This document shows positions 17,572-25,217 of a stretch of 33,330 bases of DNA, piece after piece. The position numbers were made by a program, and so were the translations under genes. Every line of letters starts with the position of its first letter. Within the stretch, counting starts at the first letter, position 1. The notes below the pieces were generated by a model, which saw nothing but the letters and a program-made list of their open reading frames with translations, was not told where the DNA came from and did no database searches. This DNA is from Bacillota bacterium (GTDB lineage Bacteria; Bacillota; Clostridia; Christensenellales; SZUA-584). Where the stretch lies: NCBI GenBank assembly GCA_023436115.1, contig JAEZKQ010000019.1:1-33330 (forward strand). Direction: 5' to 3'.

Positions 17572-18846
17572 TTAACAGGATGACGTCTTTTCAAACAATC
17601 CTGTGAAATCAAAGGTTGCAAAGTAATCCTGCGGAGATTCTGCACGTCGGATCATTTCCACCTCACCGCTTTCCTTGAGTAAAAGTTCTGCACTGCGCAG
17701 TTTGCCGTTATAGTTGTATCCCATGGCAAAGCCGTGCGCCCCTGTATCATGGATAACCAATATATCGCCCCTGTCGATTTTCGGAAGCAAGCGGTCTACC
17801 GCAAATTTATCGTTGTTTTCGCAGAGTCCGCCCGTCACATCATACTTGTGATCGCAGGCCGCATCTTCCTTGCCCAGCACGGTGATATGATGATACGCGC
17901 CATACATCGCAGGCCGCATCAAATTGGCCGCACAGGCATCCACGCCGATATATTTCTTATGAATATTCTTTTCATGAATGGCTGTCGTGACCAAATGGCC
18001 AAAGGGGGCAAGCATATAACGGCCCAATTCCGTGTATATGGCCGTTTCCCCCAGACCTGCGGGCACCATAATATCTTCAAAAGCCTGCCGGACCGCTTCG
18101 CCGATCGCAAATATATCGTTGGACTTTTGCTTGGGCTTATATGGTATACCGATTCCGCCCGATAAATTGATGAAGGCAATATCCACGCCGACTTCCCGCT
18201 TTAACTCCACCGCGGTTTTAAACAACAGCCTCGCCAGCTTGGGGTAATACGTGTTTGTGGTGGTGTTGGAGGCAAGAAACGCGTGCAGACCAAACCTCTT
18301 AGCGCCTTTTTGAGCGAGAATCTTAAACCCTCTCGTGAGCTGTTCGCGTGTAAAACCATATTTGGCTTCTCCGGGCTTATCCATAATCTGATTTTCCAAC
18401 TCAAAGTGTCCGCCCGGATTAAGACGGCATCCGATTGTTTCGGGTATGCCAATTAAAGATTCGAGAAAATCGATATGCGTTATATCATCAAGATTGATCG
18501 TCGCACCCAGCTTTCCTGCGAGAATATAGTCTTCCTCAGGCGTCACATTGGACGAAAACATGATATCGCTGCCCTTAAAACCACAGGCTTCGCTCATCAT
18601 CAGCTCCGTCAACGATGAACAATCGACGCCGCAGCCTTCCTCCTGCAATATCTTTAATATGGCCGGATTGGGCGTGGCCTTCACAGCGAAAAATTCCTTG
18701 AAACCTTTATTCCATGAAAATGCCTGATATAAATTTCTGGCGTTTTCACGAATGCCACGTTCATCATAAATGTGAAATGGGGTGGGGAATTTCTCTCTGA
18801 TTTCCATTGCTTGTTCTTTCGTGATAAATGGACGCTTCATGCTCAA
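17572..18846 (-). CDS. lysA: Diaminopimelate decarboxylase (divergent LysA type)
   Basis: This 424-residue fold-type III PLP enzyme converts meso-diaminopimelate to lysine. The PLP lysine is Lys56 in FFAVKATPNP. Other blocks are SGGIGIPY for phosphate binding, ELGRYMLAPFG, the substrate-site CENNDKFA, and GAHGFAMGYNYNG near the end. The usual HxHIGS segment is replaced by GLHAFLASNTTTNTYYP, a variant I associate with a separate LysA branch; related decarboxylases such as NspC cannot be excluded by eye. The start is either TTG at 18846, seven bases after AAAGGCG, or the ATG two codons on. Upstream lies a terminator and no clear promoter. Downstream is the rpoB promoter. Confidence 0.85.
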   Translation of the reverse strand: MSMKRPFITKEQAMEIREKFPTPFHIYDERGIRENARNLYQAFSWNKGFKEFFAVKATPNPAILKILQEEGCGVDCSSLTELMMSEACGFKGSDIMFSSNVTPEEDYILAGKLGATINLDDITHIDFLESLIGIPETIGCRLNPGGHFELENQIMDKPGEAKYGFTREQLTRGFKILAQKGAKRFGLHAFLASNTTTNTYYPKLARLLFKTAVELKREVGVDIAFINLSGGIGIPYKPKQKSNDIFAIGEAVRQAFEDIMVPAGLGETAIYTELGRYMLAPFGHLVTTAIHEKNIHKKYIGVDACAANLMRPAMYGAYHHITVLGKEDAACDHKYDVTGGLCENNDKFAVDRLLPKIDRGDILVIHDTGAHGFAMGYNYNGKLRSAELLLKESGEVEMIRRAESPQDYFATFDFTGLFEKTSSC

Positions 18847-18892
18847 AAATCGCCTTTCTTGTTGTAAAAAATCTTTTTTTGTCAGATGACTG

Positions 18893-18930
18893 ATAAAAAC
18901 AAAAGCGGCGCTTTGCGGCTGCCGCTTTTT
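18893..18930 (-). terminator. Intrinsic terminator after the 135-residue gene
   Basis: AAAAGCGGC (18901-18909) pairs with GCCGCTTTT (18921-18929), a 9 bp stem with an 11 nt loop. On the minus strand it is followed by GTTTTTATC. It separates the small upstream gene from the decarboxylase gene. Confidence 0.85.
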
Positions 18931-18941
18931 ATAAACGGTTC

Positions 18942-19349
18942 CTACCTTAAGCTGTAATTGCCCAGTGTTCCGAGCGTTTCCTTTTCATTCAATACCACAT
19001 CATAAAGACTGATCCCTAAGGTGTTGCACAGTGCGGCCAGATAAAACAGCGTGCCGCCAATCTCCTCTTCGATTGTCCTTCTGCACTCAGGACAAAGCTC
19101 ACCCTTAAGCTGCGTCGAGGTCAGATCGCTTAGGTTTTTCATGCTGACTTCGCCGGGAAAGGCCTGTTTTTTCCCCTCAATCTGAACACAGCCGCAATGG
19201 GTAACCGCTTTGACAACAGAGCGGTTCACTCGGCCGGAACTGGTTTGAACCTTAGTTAAAATATCAAGAACGCTTCTATTTCGTATGAGCAGCTCGCTCA
19301 CGACGTTCTGAAAGTCTTCCATTAATATATCGTTGATTGAGTTTCCCAT
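18942..19349 (-). CDS. Conserved clostridial protein of unknown function, MazG-like C-terminus
   Basis: The 135-residue soluble protein has an N-terminal helical part with ILMEDFQNVVSELLIRNRS, a cysteine cluster HCGC (His51, Cys52, Cys54) and CPEC (Cys86, Cys89) that could bind one metal, and a helical C-terminus EEEIGGTLFYLAALCNTLG. The latter resembles the helix of MazG-type nucleotide pyrophosphohydrolases, but the full EExxE/ExxD catalytic set is not evident. I recall similar proteins of about this size throughout Clostridia, with no assigned role. It has its own consensus promoter (19387-19414), a GAGGGG site before the ATG, and its own terminator, so it is a single-gene unit. Confidence 0.8.
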   Translation of the reverse strand: MGNSINDILMEDFQNVVSELLIRNRSVLDILTKVQTSSGRVNRSVVKAVTHCGCVQIEGKKQAFPGEVSMKNLSDLTSTQLKGELCPECRRTIEEEIGGTLFYLAALCNTLGISLYDVVLNEKETLGTLGNYSLR

Positions 19350-19386
19350 AACTGCCCCTCTTTTCGTTTCGCTTGTCTACCCCCCT

Positions 19387-19414
19387 ATTATATATCGCCC
19401 ACGTCTTTTGTCAA
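19387..19414 (-). promoter_or_regulatory. Consensus promoter of the 135-residue gene
   Basis: On the minus strand TTGACA (19409-19414) and TATAAT (19387-19392), both perfect consensus, are separated by 16 bp. Transcription should start near 19380, about 30 bases before the ATG. Confidence 0.85.
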
Positions 19415-19458
19415 AGAATGTTTTTTGTCGCTTTCTGTCTTAATCAAAACGCGAATAT

Positions 19459-20223
19459 TTATAAAACGATAACAACAATACATGCATTGAGTAAAAAAAC
19501 AAGCTGGCTGAACTCGATTGAAAAGCCGATCAAGTCTCCCGTGATGCCACTAAGCCGTTTCGCCATGCCGCTTACAATAAGCAATGTGCTCAAAACCGCA
19601 ACGGCAAACGAAGCCGTAAGCCCCGCGCAAAGCAGCCAGCCGTTCGGCAGCCCGGCAGTCAGTAAGCATAACACCACCTCTATGAATATATAAACCGATA
19701 TGGCCACAATGACATTAAAAGTTTTGACACCGTCGATAAAACTCTTGCCCAATCCGTCCGGCTGGGCACTGCCAAACAGGCGAGCGCATATCAATGCAGC
19801 CGAACGTCCCACCAGCGGGAACAGCCATACGGCCAATTCTTGCGTCTGCGCAAGAGATACTGTCATGCCGATGGCATACAGACAAACAGCCAGCACACCG
19901 AATGTGCCTATATGGCTGTCTTTCATAATGGCCAGTGTGCCTTCTTTGTCGCGGTGAGCGGCAAACCCGTCCATTGTATCCGCCATGCCATCCACATGCA
20001 GCCCGCCGCTTAAAAGCAGATACACCACCAAAGCGGCAAAAGCAGCCAGATAAGGCCCGGCCCACATTTTAAGCAGCATGACGGCACCCACAGGCAGGCC
20101 GACAATAAGCCCTATAATAAAGAAGTATTTGATACCCTTTTTAAACTGCACGTCATCCCAGTCCCCCGGAGCACGTACAGGAATGCGCGTAAAAAACGCA
20201 AGCATCGCGGTAAAGCTCTTCAT
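19459..20223 (-). CDS. cobS: Adenosylcobinamide-GDP ribazoletransferase
   Basis: This polytopic membrane enzyme of about 254 residues joins adenosylcobinamide-GDP to alpha-ribazole (or its phosphate) in the last step of cobamide assembly. The signature GGLHVDGMADTMDGFAAH provides the acidic metal-binding residues, and the N-terminus FFTRIPV is typical. I place the start at ATG 20223, six bases after GAGG. ATG 20226 and a GTG at 20235 overlapping the cobU stop are possible. It is the last gene of cobA-cobU-cobS. cobT and cobC are not nearby, so the loop base and phosphatase must be encoded elsewhere. Confidence 0.93.
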   Translation of the reverse strand: MKSFTAMLAFFTRIPVRAPGDWDDVQFKKGIKYFFIIGLIVGLPVGAVMLLKMWAGPYLAAFAALVVYLLLSGGLHVDGMADTMDGFAAHRDKEGTLAIMKDSHIGTFGVLAVCLYAIGMTVSLAQTQELAVWLFPLVGRSAALICARLFGSAQPDGLGKSFIDGVKTFNVIVAISVYIFIEVVLCLLTAGLPNGWLLCAGLTASFAVAVLSTLLIVSGMAKRLSGITGDLIGFSIEFSQLVFLLNACIVVIVL

Positions 20224-20234
20224 CATCCGCCTCA

Positions 20235-20786
20235 CTATTTAAGCTTCATAGGCAGTCCGGAAATCATGCAATAGACTTCATCGGCCTTTGCAGCCACATG
20301 CATATTGAGCCGCCCCGCCATATCACGGAAGATACTTCCCATGCGGTAAGCCGGCACGATCCCCTGTCCCACCTCGTTCGTCACCACGATCAGCGATTTG
20401 CCGCCAATGCCATCCAGCAGCGTATCCACTTCTGCTATGATTCTGCTTTCCAGCAACCCCACCTCATCCAAATCACAGCCGTCAAAGTCCAGATTGCTTT
20501 CAAACATATGGCTTGCGATCATGACTGTCAAACAATCAAGTATCAGTGTATCGCAGGACGAAAAACGCGTATCTTCTAAAAGCGCAGAGAACCCACTGTG
20601 CCGCTCGAATGTCATCCATTCGTCAGGACGGGATGCCTTGTGCCGCTCGATCCTGTGACGCATATCCTCATCGGTCACTGTCGCGGTCGCGATATACCCC
20701 ACAGTTCTGCCCGACTCCCGCGCAATATTTTCGGCAAACGTGCTTTTCCCGCTGCGTGCACCGCCCGTGACCATCACAATACCCAT
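20235..20786 (-). CDS. cobU: Adenosylcobinamide kinase / guanylyltransferase
   Basis: This bifunctional enzyme of 183 residues phosphorylates adenosylcobinamide and transfers GMP to it, giving AdoCbi-GDP for CobS. It has the P-loop VTGGARSGKSTFAE at the N-terminus, IATATVTDEDMRHRIERHK with the guanylylated-His region, and VVTNEVGQGIVP. I place the start at ATG 20786, whose A is the last base of the cobA stop (TGATG), instead of an upstream extension of 20 residues that would overlap cobA. The one-base overlap implies translational coupling. Presence of a CobU and not CobY is the usual bacterial arrangement. Confidence 0.95.
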   Translation of the reverse strand: MGIVMVTGGARSGKSTFAENIARESGRTVGYIATATVTDEDMRHRIERHKASRPDEWMTFERHSGFSALLEDTRFSSCDTLILDCLTVMIASHMFESNLDFDGCDLDEVGLLESRIIAEVDTLLDGIGGKSLIVVTNEVGQGIVPAYRMGSIFRDMAGRLNMHVAAKADEVYCMISGLPMKLK

Positions 20787-21304
20787 CAGTATTCGATACC
20801 CTTTCTTGCGGCAACGCCATTGTCCATATAGTGCTTGACCTCGCACATCTCGGTCACCAGATCCGCGCGGCTTATAATCTCTTCCGGTGCATCACGGCCC
20901 GTCAGCACCACTTCGGTGCGGCCGCGGCGATCAATGATATGCAGCAACTCGGGCAGCGTCAGTATGCCGCAGGACAGCGCCGCCATTGCCTCATCCATAA
21001 TCAGTAGATCGGCCTTATCCAGCCAAGTATCCACTATTTTCAGCACATCGCAAACACGTACGCGCATAGCGGCCTTTTCTTCATCGCTGAGCATATAAAA
21101 AAACGCCTTTGAGTCCGACGCACGCAGCAGCTCAATATTATCGATCCGGCTGATAATATGAAGTTCACCCGTATCACGTCCTTTTAAGAACTGAACGATC
21201 TTCACGTTTAAGCCCTGACCCGCCGCGCGGATCGCCAACCCCATCGCCGCTGTGGTCTTGCCCTTGCCGTTGCCCGTATAAACCTGCACACACGATTTTT
21301 CCAT
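20786..21304 (-). CDS. cobA: Corrinoid adenosyltransferase (CobA/BtuR family)
   Basis: This 172-residue enzyme transfers the adenosyl group from ATP to the Co(I) corrinoid. The modified P-loop TGNGKGKTTAAMG (10-22) lies at the N-terminus, and VQFLKGRDTGE and LLIMDEAMAAL (Walker B-like) follow. The CobO/BtuR fold is clear, and PduO or EutT types are excluded by sequence. It heads a three-gene unit cobA-cobU-cobS for salvage and late steps. AAAGGCGG precedes the ATG by about 11 bases. The 122 bp divergent region to walJ is too short for a cobalamin riboswitch, and none is visible. Confidence 0.93.
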   Translation of the reverse strand: MEKSCVQVYTGNGKGKTTAAMGLAIRAAGQGLNVKIVQFLKGRDTGELHIISRIDNIELLRASDSKAFFYMLSDEEKAAMRVRVCDVLKIVDTWLDKADLLIMDEAMAALSCGILTLPELLHIIDRRGRTEVVLTGRDAPEEIISRADLVTEMCEVKHYMDNGVAARKGIEY

Positions 21305-21392
21305 ATTGATTAAGGCCGCCTTTCATTTTTAAGATATCACACTCTGATGCTGTATAGCAACTTTTAGGGCATAGCGTTTGGTGCTTCCACTG

Positions 21393-21408
21393 TGCTATAA
21401 TGTGTCGA
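21393..21408 (+). promoter_or_regulatory. Extended -10 promoter of walJ
   Basis: TGCTATAAT (21393-21401) is an extended -10 with no good -35 (AGCGTT at 17 bp). Transcription would start near 21408, before GGAAAGGAC and the ATG at 21427. It reads away from cobA. Confidence 0.6.
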
Positions 21409-21426
21409 CAGGAAAGGACTTAAGTT

Positions 21427-22221
21427 ATGGCACTCTCTTTGGCACCGCTTTTTTCCGGTTCGTCCGGCAACGCAATACTCATAAGCTCCGGCAATACGCG
21501 CGTCCTTGTGGATGCGGGCGTTTCAGGCCGCCGGATTGAGGAGGCGCTGCGCAGCATCGGGCAGGATATCCGGGAAATCAAAGGCATACTGATTACACAC
21601 GAGCACTCAGATCATATACAAGGTGCCGGCATACTTTCACGCAAGCACAGCATTCCCGTTTTCGCTACGGCACCCACATGGGAGGCCTGTGGCGATAAAC
21701 TTGGCCGCGTACAGAGCCGGCTGCAGCGGATTATCGCCAAATCGGAATTCTATATTGACGACCTGCTCATTGAGCCTTATGAAATACCACACGATGCCGT
21801 TGACCCCGTGGGCTACTGTATATCCCATGGGGGGCGTAAAGCTGCGGTGGCGACCGACTTGGGCTATTTTCCGCAGAAGGTGGAAATGAAGCTGCAAAGC
21901 TGCGACCTCGTACTGCTCGAATCCAATCATGATGCCACCATGCTGCGGACAGGCCGTTATCCTTACGCACTCAAGGAACGCATCAAGTCGCGCAAGGGGC
22001 ATCTGTCCAACGACGATGCCGCTGATGCCGCGGTGAAACTGGCCTGTGCCGGTGTTACTTCAATACTGCTGGGTCACTTAAGCCGCGAAAACAACTCAGA
22101 ACAGCTGGCTTTTCGCACCGTCACCGATGCGCTGATTGCTCAGGGACTTACTCCCGGGCAGGATATAAACTTAGGGCTCGCTTTTCGTGACAGGGTGACA
22201 GGCGTATTCCATATCAGATGA
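21427..22221 (+). CDS. walJ: WalJ/YycJ metallo-beta-lactamase-fold protein
   Basis: This 264-residue MBL-fold protein begins LAPLFSGSSGNAILI, then has the metal motif THEHSDHIQG (His58, His60, Asp62, His63), LLESNHD, GHLSN and LGHLSREN, all characteristic of YycJ/WalJ. In Bacillus the gene belongs to the walRK cell-wall operon near oriC, and the protein is implicated in DNA repair or replication-division coordination; its substrate is not settled. Here it is followed by rlmH and noc with no walRK. GGAAAGGAC precedes the ATG. Confidence 0.93.
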   Translation: MALSLAPLFSGSSGNAILISSGNTRVLVDAGVSGRRIEEALRSIGQDIREIKGILITHEHSDHIQGAGILSRKHSIPVFATAPTWEACGDKLGRVQSRLQRIIAKSEFYIDDLLIEPYEIPHDAVDPVGYCISHGGRKAAVATDLGYFPQKVEMKLQSCDLVLLESNHDATMLRTGRYPYALKERIKSRKGHLSNDDAADAAVKLACAGVTSILLGHLSRENNSEQLAFRTVTDALIAQGLTPGQDINLGLAFRDRVTGVFHIR

Positions 22222-22243
22222 TAACAGTATATAAGGAAGAACC

Positions 22244-22714
22244 ATGCCGAATTTGACCATAGTCTGTATCGGAAAACTAAAAGAAAGCTATTGGCAGCAG
22301 GCACAGGCGGAATACATAAAACGTCTCGGCGCATTCTGCCGCCCCGCTGTCGTCGAAAAAAGCGAAGCCTCACTGCCCAAAGATGCATCCGACGCGCTCA
22401 TTAAAAAAGCGGTGGAAGAAGAAGGCCGTGCGCTGCTTTCAGCTGCCAGAGGAACGATCATTGCACTCTCGCCAGAGGGTGAAGCTCTAGATTCTTTCGC
22501 CTTTTCCCGCCTTGTTAAAAAATTTTCCGATGCGGGAGATCTCACTTTCGCCATCGGCGGCTCATATGGTCTGTCGGCCGATATCAAAAAAACTGCTCGC
22601 AGCGTTATCTCATTCTCCACCCTGACCATGCCTCACCAGCTCTTTCGCATCGTGCTGCTAGAGCAGGTTTACCGCGCCTTTATGATCGGTTCAAACCGGA
22701 CATATCATAAATAA
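22244..22714 (+). CDS. rlmH: 23S rRNA pseudouridine-1915 N3-methyltransferase
   Basis: This 156-residue SPOUT methyltransferase modifies pseudouridine 1915 in helix 69 of 23S rRNA on the assembled ribosome. The trefoil-knot motifs FAIGGSYGLS and STLTMPHQLFRIVLLEQVYRA (in part) and the C-terminal YHK are standard. It lies 22 bp after walJ, with AAGGAAG before the ATG, so the two are co-transcribed. The walJ-rlmH neighbourhood matches the oriC-proximal order of Firmicutes. About 200 bp without genes follow, holding AT-rich sequence and a CGCGT/ACGCG inverted repeat at 22887-22900. Confidence 0.96.
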   Translation: MPNLTIVCIGKLKESYWQQAQAEYIKRLGAFCRPAVVEKSEASLPKDASDALIKKAVEEEGRALLSAARGTIIALSPEGEALDSFAFSRLVKKFSDAGDLTFAIGGSYGLSADIKKTARSVISFSTLTMPHQLFRIVLLEQVYRAFMIGSNRTYHK

Positions 22715-22922
22715 TTTTTTCGACAATTAACGCGATTTCCACACTTTATTCCACTATTTATGTCGTATATTAGGAACTATTGCCATCTGTGAAGGACAAT
22801 CTTTCTTTATGCCGAATTGTGCAATTAATCAACCCGAAATAAAGAAAAATAAAAAAAACGGGACATGATTGATGATTTTATTTTTTCGCGTCAATACGCG
22901 TATGTAAAGGAGTGTTTTAATA

Positions 22923-23771
22923 TTGTTGAGATTCCAGAAGCCTGGCACAGACACCTTGCGCAAATTCAGCATGGACAAAAGCCAGAACAATACACTTGAG
23001 ATTATTCCGGTTGATTATATCCGTCCCAATCCCTATCAGCCACGGCGTGTATTTACCGAAGAAAGCCTTGCTGAGCTTTCCCATTCCATTAAACAATACG
23101 GGCTTCTCCAGCCCATTACGGTCAGAAAACTGAATCACAATTATTATGAGATAATTGCCGGAGAGCGCCGCTGGCGTGCTGTCTGCAAAGCCGGTTTTAC
23201 GCATATCAAGGCGTTTGTTCAGCCTGCCGTTGATGAGGACAGCGCGATGATAGCGCTGATTGAAAATCTTCAACGGGAAAACCTGCACTTTTTTGAGGAG
23301 GCCGAAGGATATTTAAGCCTTATGAAAGAGCACGGCCTCACACAGGAGGAGCTTGCGCGCCGGCTCGGCAAAAACCAGAGCACAGTGGCAAATAAGATGC
23401 GCATACTCAAGCTACCCGCCAGTGTGAAAGAGCTGATTACGACTTATAAGCTCACCGAGCGCCATTCACGCGCTCTGCTGCGGCTTCATAACGAAGATGC
23501 TCAGATCCGCTTAATCAAGGATATCACGCAGAAAAACCTGTCCGTGAAAATGACCGAGGACATCGTCGAGAAGATGCTTGCTAAGCTTTACGGCGAGGTC
23601 CCTGCCGATACCGGCGGCCAGCATGTGGTCTGTATCATGCGCGATTACCGGATCTATCTGAATACCATTAAAAAAGCGCTGTCCCGAATTAAAAAATCGG
23701 GCGTTAAGGTGAGCTACAGCGCACTTGAAAGCAAGGATAAAGTCTCTATCACGATAGAGCTTGCCAAATAG
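22923..23771 (+). CDS. noc: Nucleoid occlusion protein Noc (ParB family CTPase)
   Basis: This 282-residue protein has the length of Bacillus Noc. A basic, amphipathic N-terminal stretch (residues 1-18) could be the membrane-targeting helix. The CTP-binding ParB domain shows NPYQPRRVF, AGERRWRAV (79-87) and IENLQREN (113-120). The helix-turn-helix is TQEELARRLGKNQSTVANKM (140-159), followed by TERHSRALL. The C-terminal dimer domain (DYRIYLNTIKKALSRIKKSGVK, in part LNTIKKAL) aligns with Noc better than with Spo0J. The start is TTG after AAAGGAG. I saw no Noc-binding or parS site. A terminator follows. Family known role: preventing septation over the nucleoid. Confidence 0.88.
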   Translation: MLRFQKPGTDTLRKFSMDKSQNNTLEIIPVDYIRPNPYQPRRVFTEESLAELSHSIKQYGLLQPITVRKLNHNYYEIIAGERRWRAVCKAGFTHIKAFVQPAVDEDSAMIALIENLQRENLHFFEEAEGYLSLMKEHGLTQEELARRLGKNQSTVANKMRILKLPASVKELITTYKLTERHSRALLRLHNEDAQIRLIKDITQKNLSVKMTEDIVEKMLAKLYGEVPADTGGQHVVCIMRDYRIYLNTIKKALSRIKKSGVKVSYSALESKDKVSITIELAK

Positions 23772-23827
23772 TTTAATACCTTTATTGCCATTGTAACCCC
23801 AAACTTGTCCCCAATACCCCTACTATT

Positions 23828-23871
23828 GGCGGAACGTCGGGAAAACCCCTGCCGTTTCCGCCCATTTTTTT
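23828..23871 (+). terminator. Intrinsic terminator of noc
   Basis: GGCGGAA (23828-23834) pairs with TTCCGCC (23856-23862), with a further GGG/CCC pairing inside the loop. CATTTTTTT follows at 23863-23871. It lies 57 bp after the noc stop. Confidence 0.8.
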
Positions 23872-23896
23872 GCTTTCCGGCATATACATTCAATTA

Positions 23897-23925
23897 TTGT
23901 ACATTTTGCGTAAAAATAGTATGAT
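23897..23925 (+). promoter_or_regulatory. Promoter of the acyltransferase gene
   Basis: TTGTAC (23897-23902) and TATGAT (23920-23925) are separated by 17 bp. The predicted start of transcription, about seven bases after the -10, coincides with the ATG at 23933. Confidence 0.6.
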
Positions 23926-23932
23926 GCTCTTA

Positions 23933-25213
23933 ATGAATAAACATGATCTGAAGCAATGGTATAAGCTTGACAATGCCGCCAAGCTCTATCCGGCTATACG
24001 AAGCCGCAAATGGACAGCCATATACCGTGTTTCCGTCAAACTTCGTGAAACCGTTGATGAACAGCGGCTTGCAAAGGCTTTGGAGATAACGGTCGGACGC
24101 ATGGGCATTTTCTCCTGCCGCTTAAAGGCAGGTTTGTTTTGGTATTACTTTGAGAATAACCCCCGCCTGCCGCAGGTCACCGGCGACGCGATCAACCCTT
24201 GCATCCGATTATATACAAAAGACTGTAACGGGTATCTCTGGCGCGTACGCGCCCATAATAAGCGTATCTCACTGGAAGTTTTCCACTCGGTATCCGACGG
24301 TTACGGTGGTATCACATTCTTAAAGACGCTTGTCGCGCAATACCTCAGCTTGGGCGGCTGGGATATTCCCGCAAATTCTGGTGTTCTTGACTGCAGTCAA
24401 CCACCTTCTGATGAAGAATCCGAGGATGCCTTCCTTAAATATTACAATAAAAAAGCGGTCAGGTCGTGGAAAGAAACACGAGCTTATCAGATTAAGGGAA
24501 AAAAGGAAGAGCACCACACGCTCAACATCGTTCGCGGCCTTGTCCGCATTTCGGACCTGAAAACCGCCGCCAAAAAATATAACGTCTCACTCACCGATTT
24601 TCTTGTCGGTGTTTATATGTACACGCTCTACCTCATACAAAAGAAAGAAAATCCGAGGCGTATCAAACCTATCAAGGTCTCTGTCCCTGTCAATCTGCGC
24701 GCATTTTTCGAAACTCAGACGCTGCGCAACTTTTCATCTTATGTGAACCCGGAAATTAACGCCAACTGGGGCGACTATACATTCGAAGAGATTTTGAGCG
24801 TCGTCCATCATTATCTGCGCTGTGAACTCACAAAGAAAAATCTGGCCGCTAAAATGTCCAAGAATGTCAAGGCTGAGAAAAATATCTTTGTTCGTATATT
24901 GCCGCTATATTTAAAAAACAGGGTCATCAACCTCATCTTTCAGCTCGCGGGCGAAACGCGCATCACCAGTACGCTTTCCAACATCGGTGTTGTCGATATG
25001 CCCAAGGAAATGGCGGTACACGTAGAACGGTTTGATGTGATGCTGGGGGCGCTGCGCTATAACAGTGTGAACTGCGCCGTATGCACGTTTGGTGACATGA
25101 TCAGCATTTGCTTTTCAAGTACAATCAAAGAAACTCATGTCGAGCGGGAGTTTTTTCGTTTTCTTGTGAAGATGGGCATCCATGTCAAAATCGAGAGTAA
25201 CAGGGGGATATAG
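23933..25213 (+). CDS. Condensation-domain-like acyltransferase (alcohol acetyltransferase type)
   Basis: This protein of about 426 residues has the chloramphenicol-acetyltransferase/condensation-domain fold, used by alcohol acetyltransferases, WS/DGAT-like and NRPS condensation enzymes. The active-site motif is HSVSDGYG (His118, Asp122) after LEVFHS, and a second structural block VSVPVNLRAFF lies in the C-terminal half, with STLSNIGVV later. Acyl donor and acceptor are unknown. Starts at ATG 23933 or slightly upstream (ATG 23921, 23924) are possible; none has a good ribosome site. A zinc-ribbon membrane protein gene follows by 4 bp. In my knowledge of Clostridia, such acyltransferases and DUF6320-like proteins often sit together. 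Confidence 0.75.
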   Translation: MNKHDLKQWYKLDNAAKLYPAIRSRKWTAIYRVSVKLRETVDEQRLAKALEITVGRMGIFSCRLKAGLFWYYFENNPRLPQVTGDAINPCIRLYTKDCNGYLWRVRAHNKRISLEVFHSVSDGYGGITFLKTLVAQYLSLGGWDIPANSGVLDCSQPPSDEESEDAFLKYYNKKAVRSWKETRAYQIKGKKEEHHTLNIVRGLVRISDLKTAAKKYNVSLTDFLVGVYMYTLYLIQKKENPRRIKPIKVSVPVNLRAFFETQTLRNFSSYVNPEINANWGDYTFEEILSVVHHYLRCELTKKNLAAKMSKNVKAEKNIFVRILPLYLKNRVINLIFQLAGETRITSTLSNIGVVDMPKEMAVHVERFDVMLGALRYNSVNCAVCTFGDMISICFSSTIKETHVEREFFRFLVKMGIHVKIESNRGI

Positions 25214-25217
25214 GTAG

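Noticed and set aside
21305..21426. Divergent cobA-walJ region as a replication origin or cobalamin riboswitch
   Set aside because: Only 122 bp; no DnaA-box cluster, no AT-rich unwinding element and no B12-box-like sequence; it holds an extended -10 promoter for walJ.
22715..22922. Noc-binding or parS site in the noc leader
   Set aside because: I looked for ATTTCCCGGGAAAT-like and TGTTTCACGTGAAACA-like sequences and saw none here or elsewhere in the window; only a short CGCGT/ACGCG inverted repeat.
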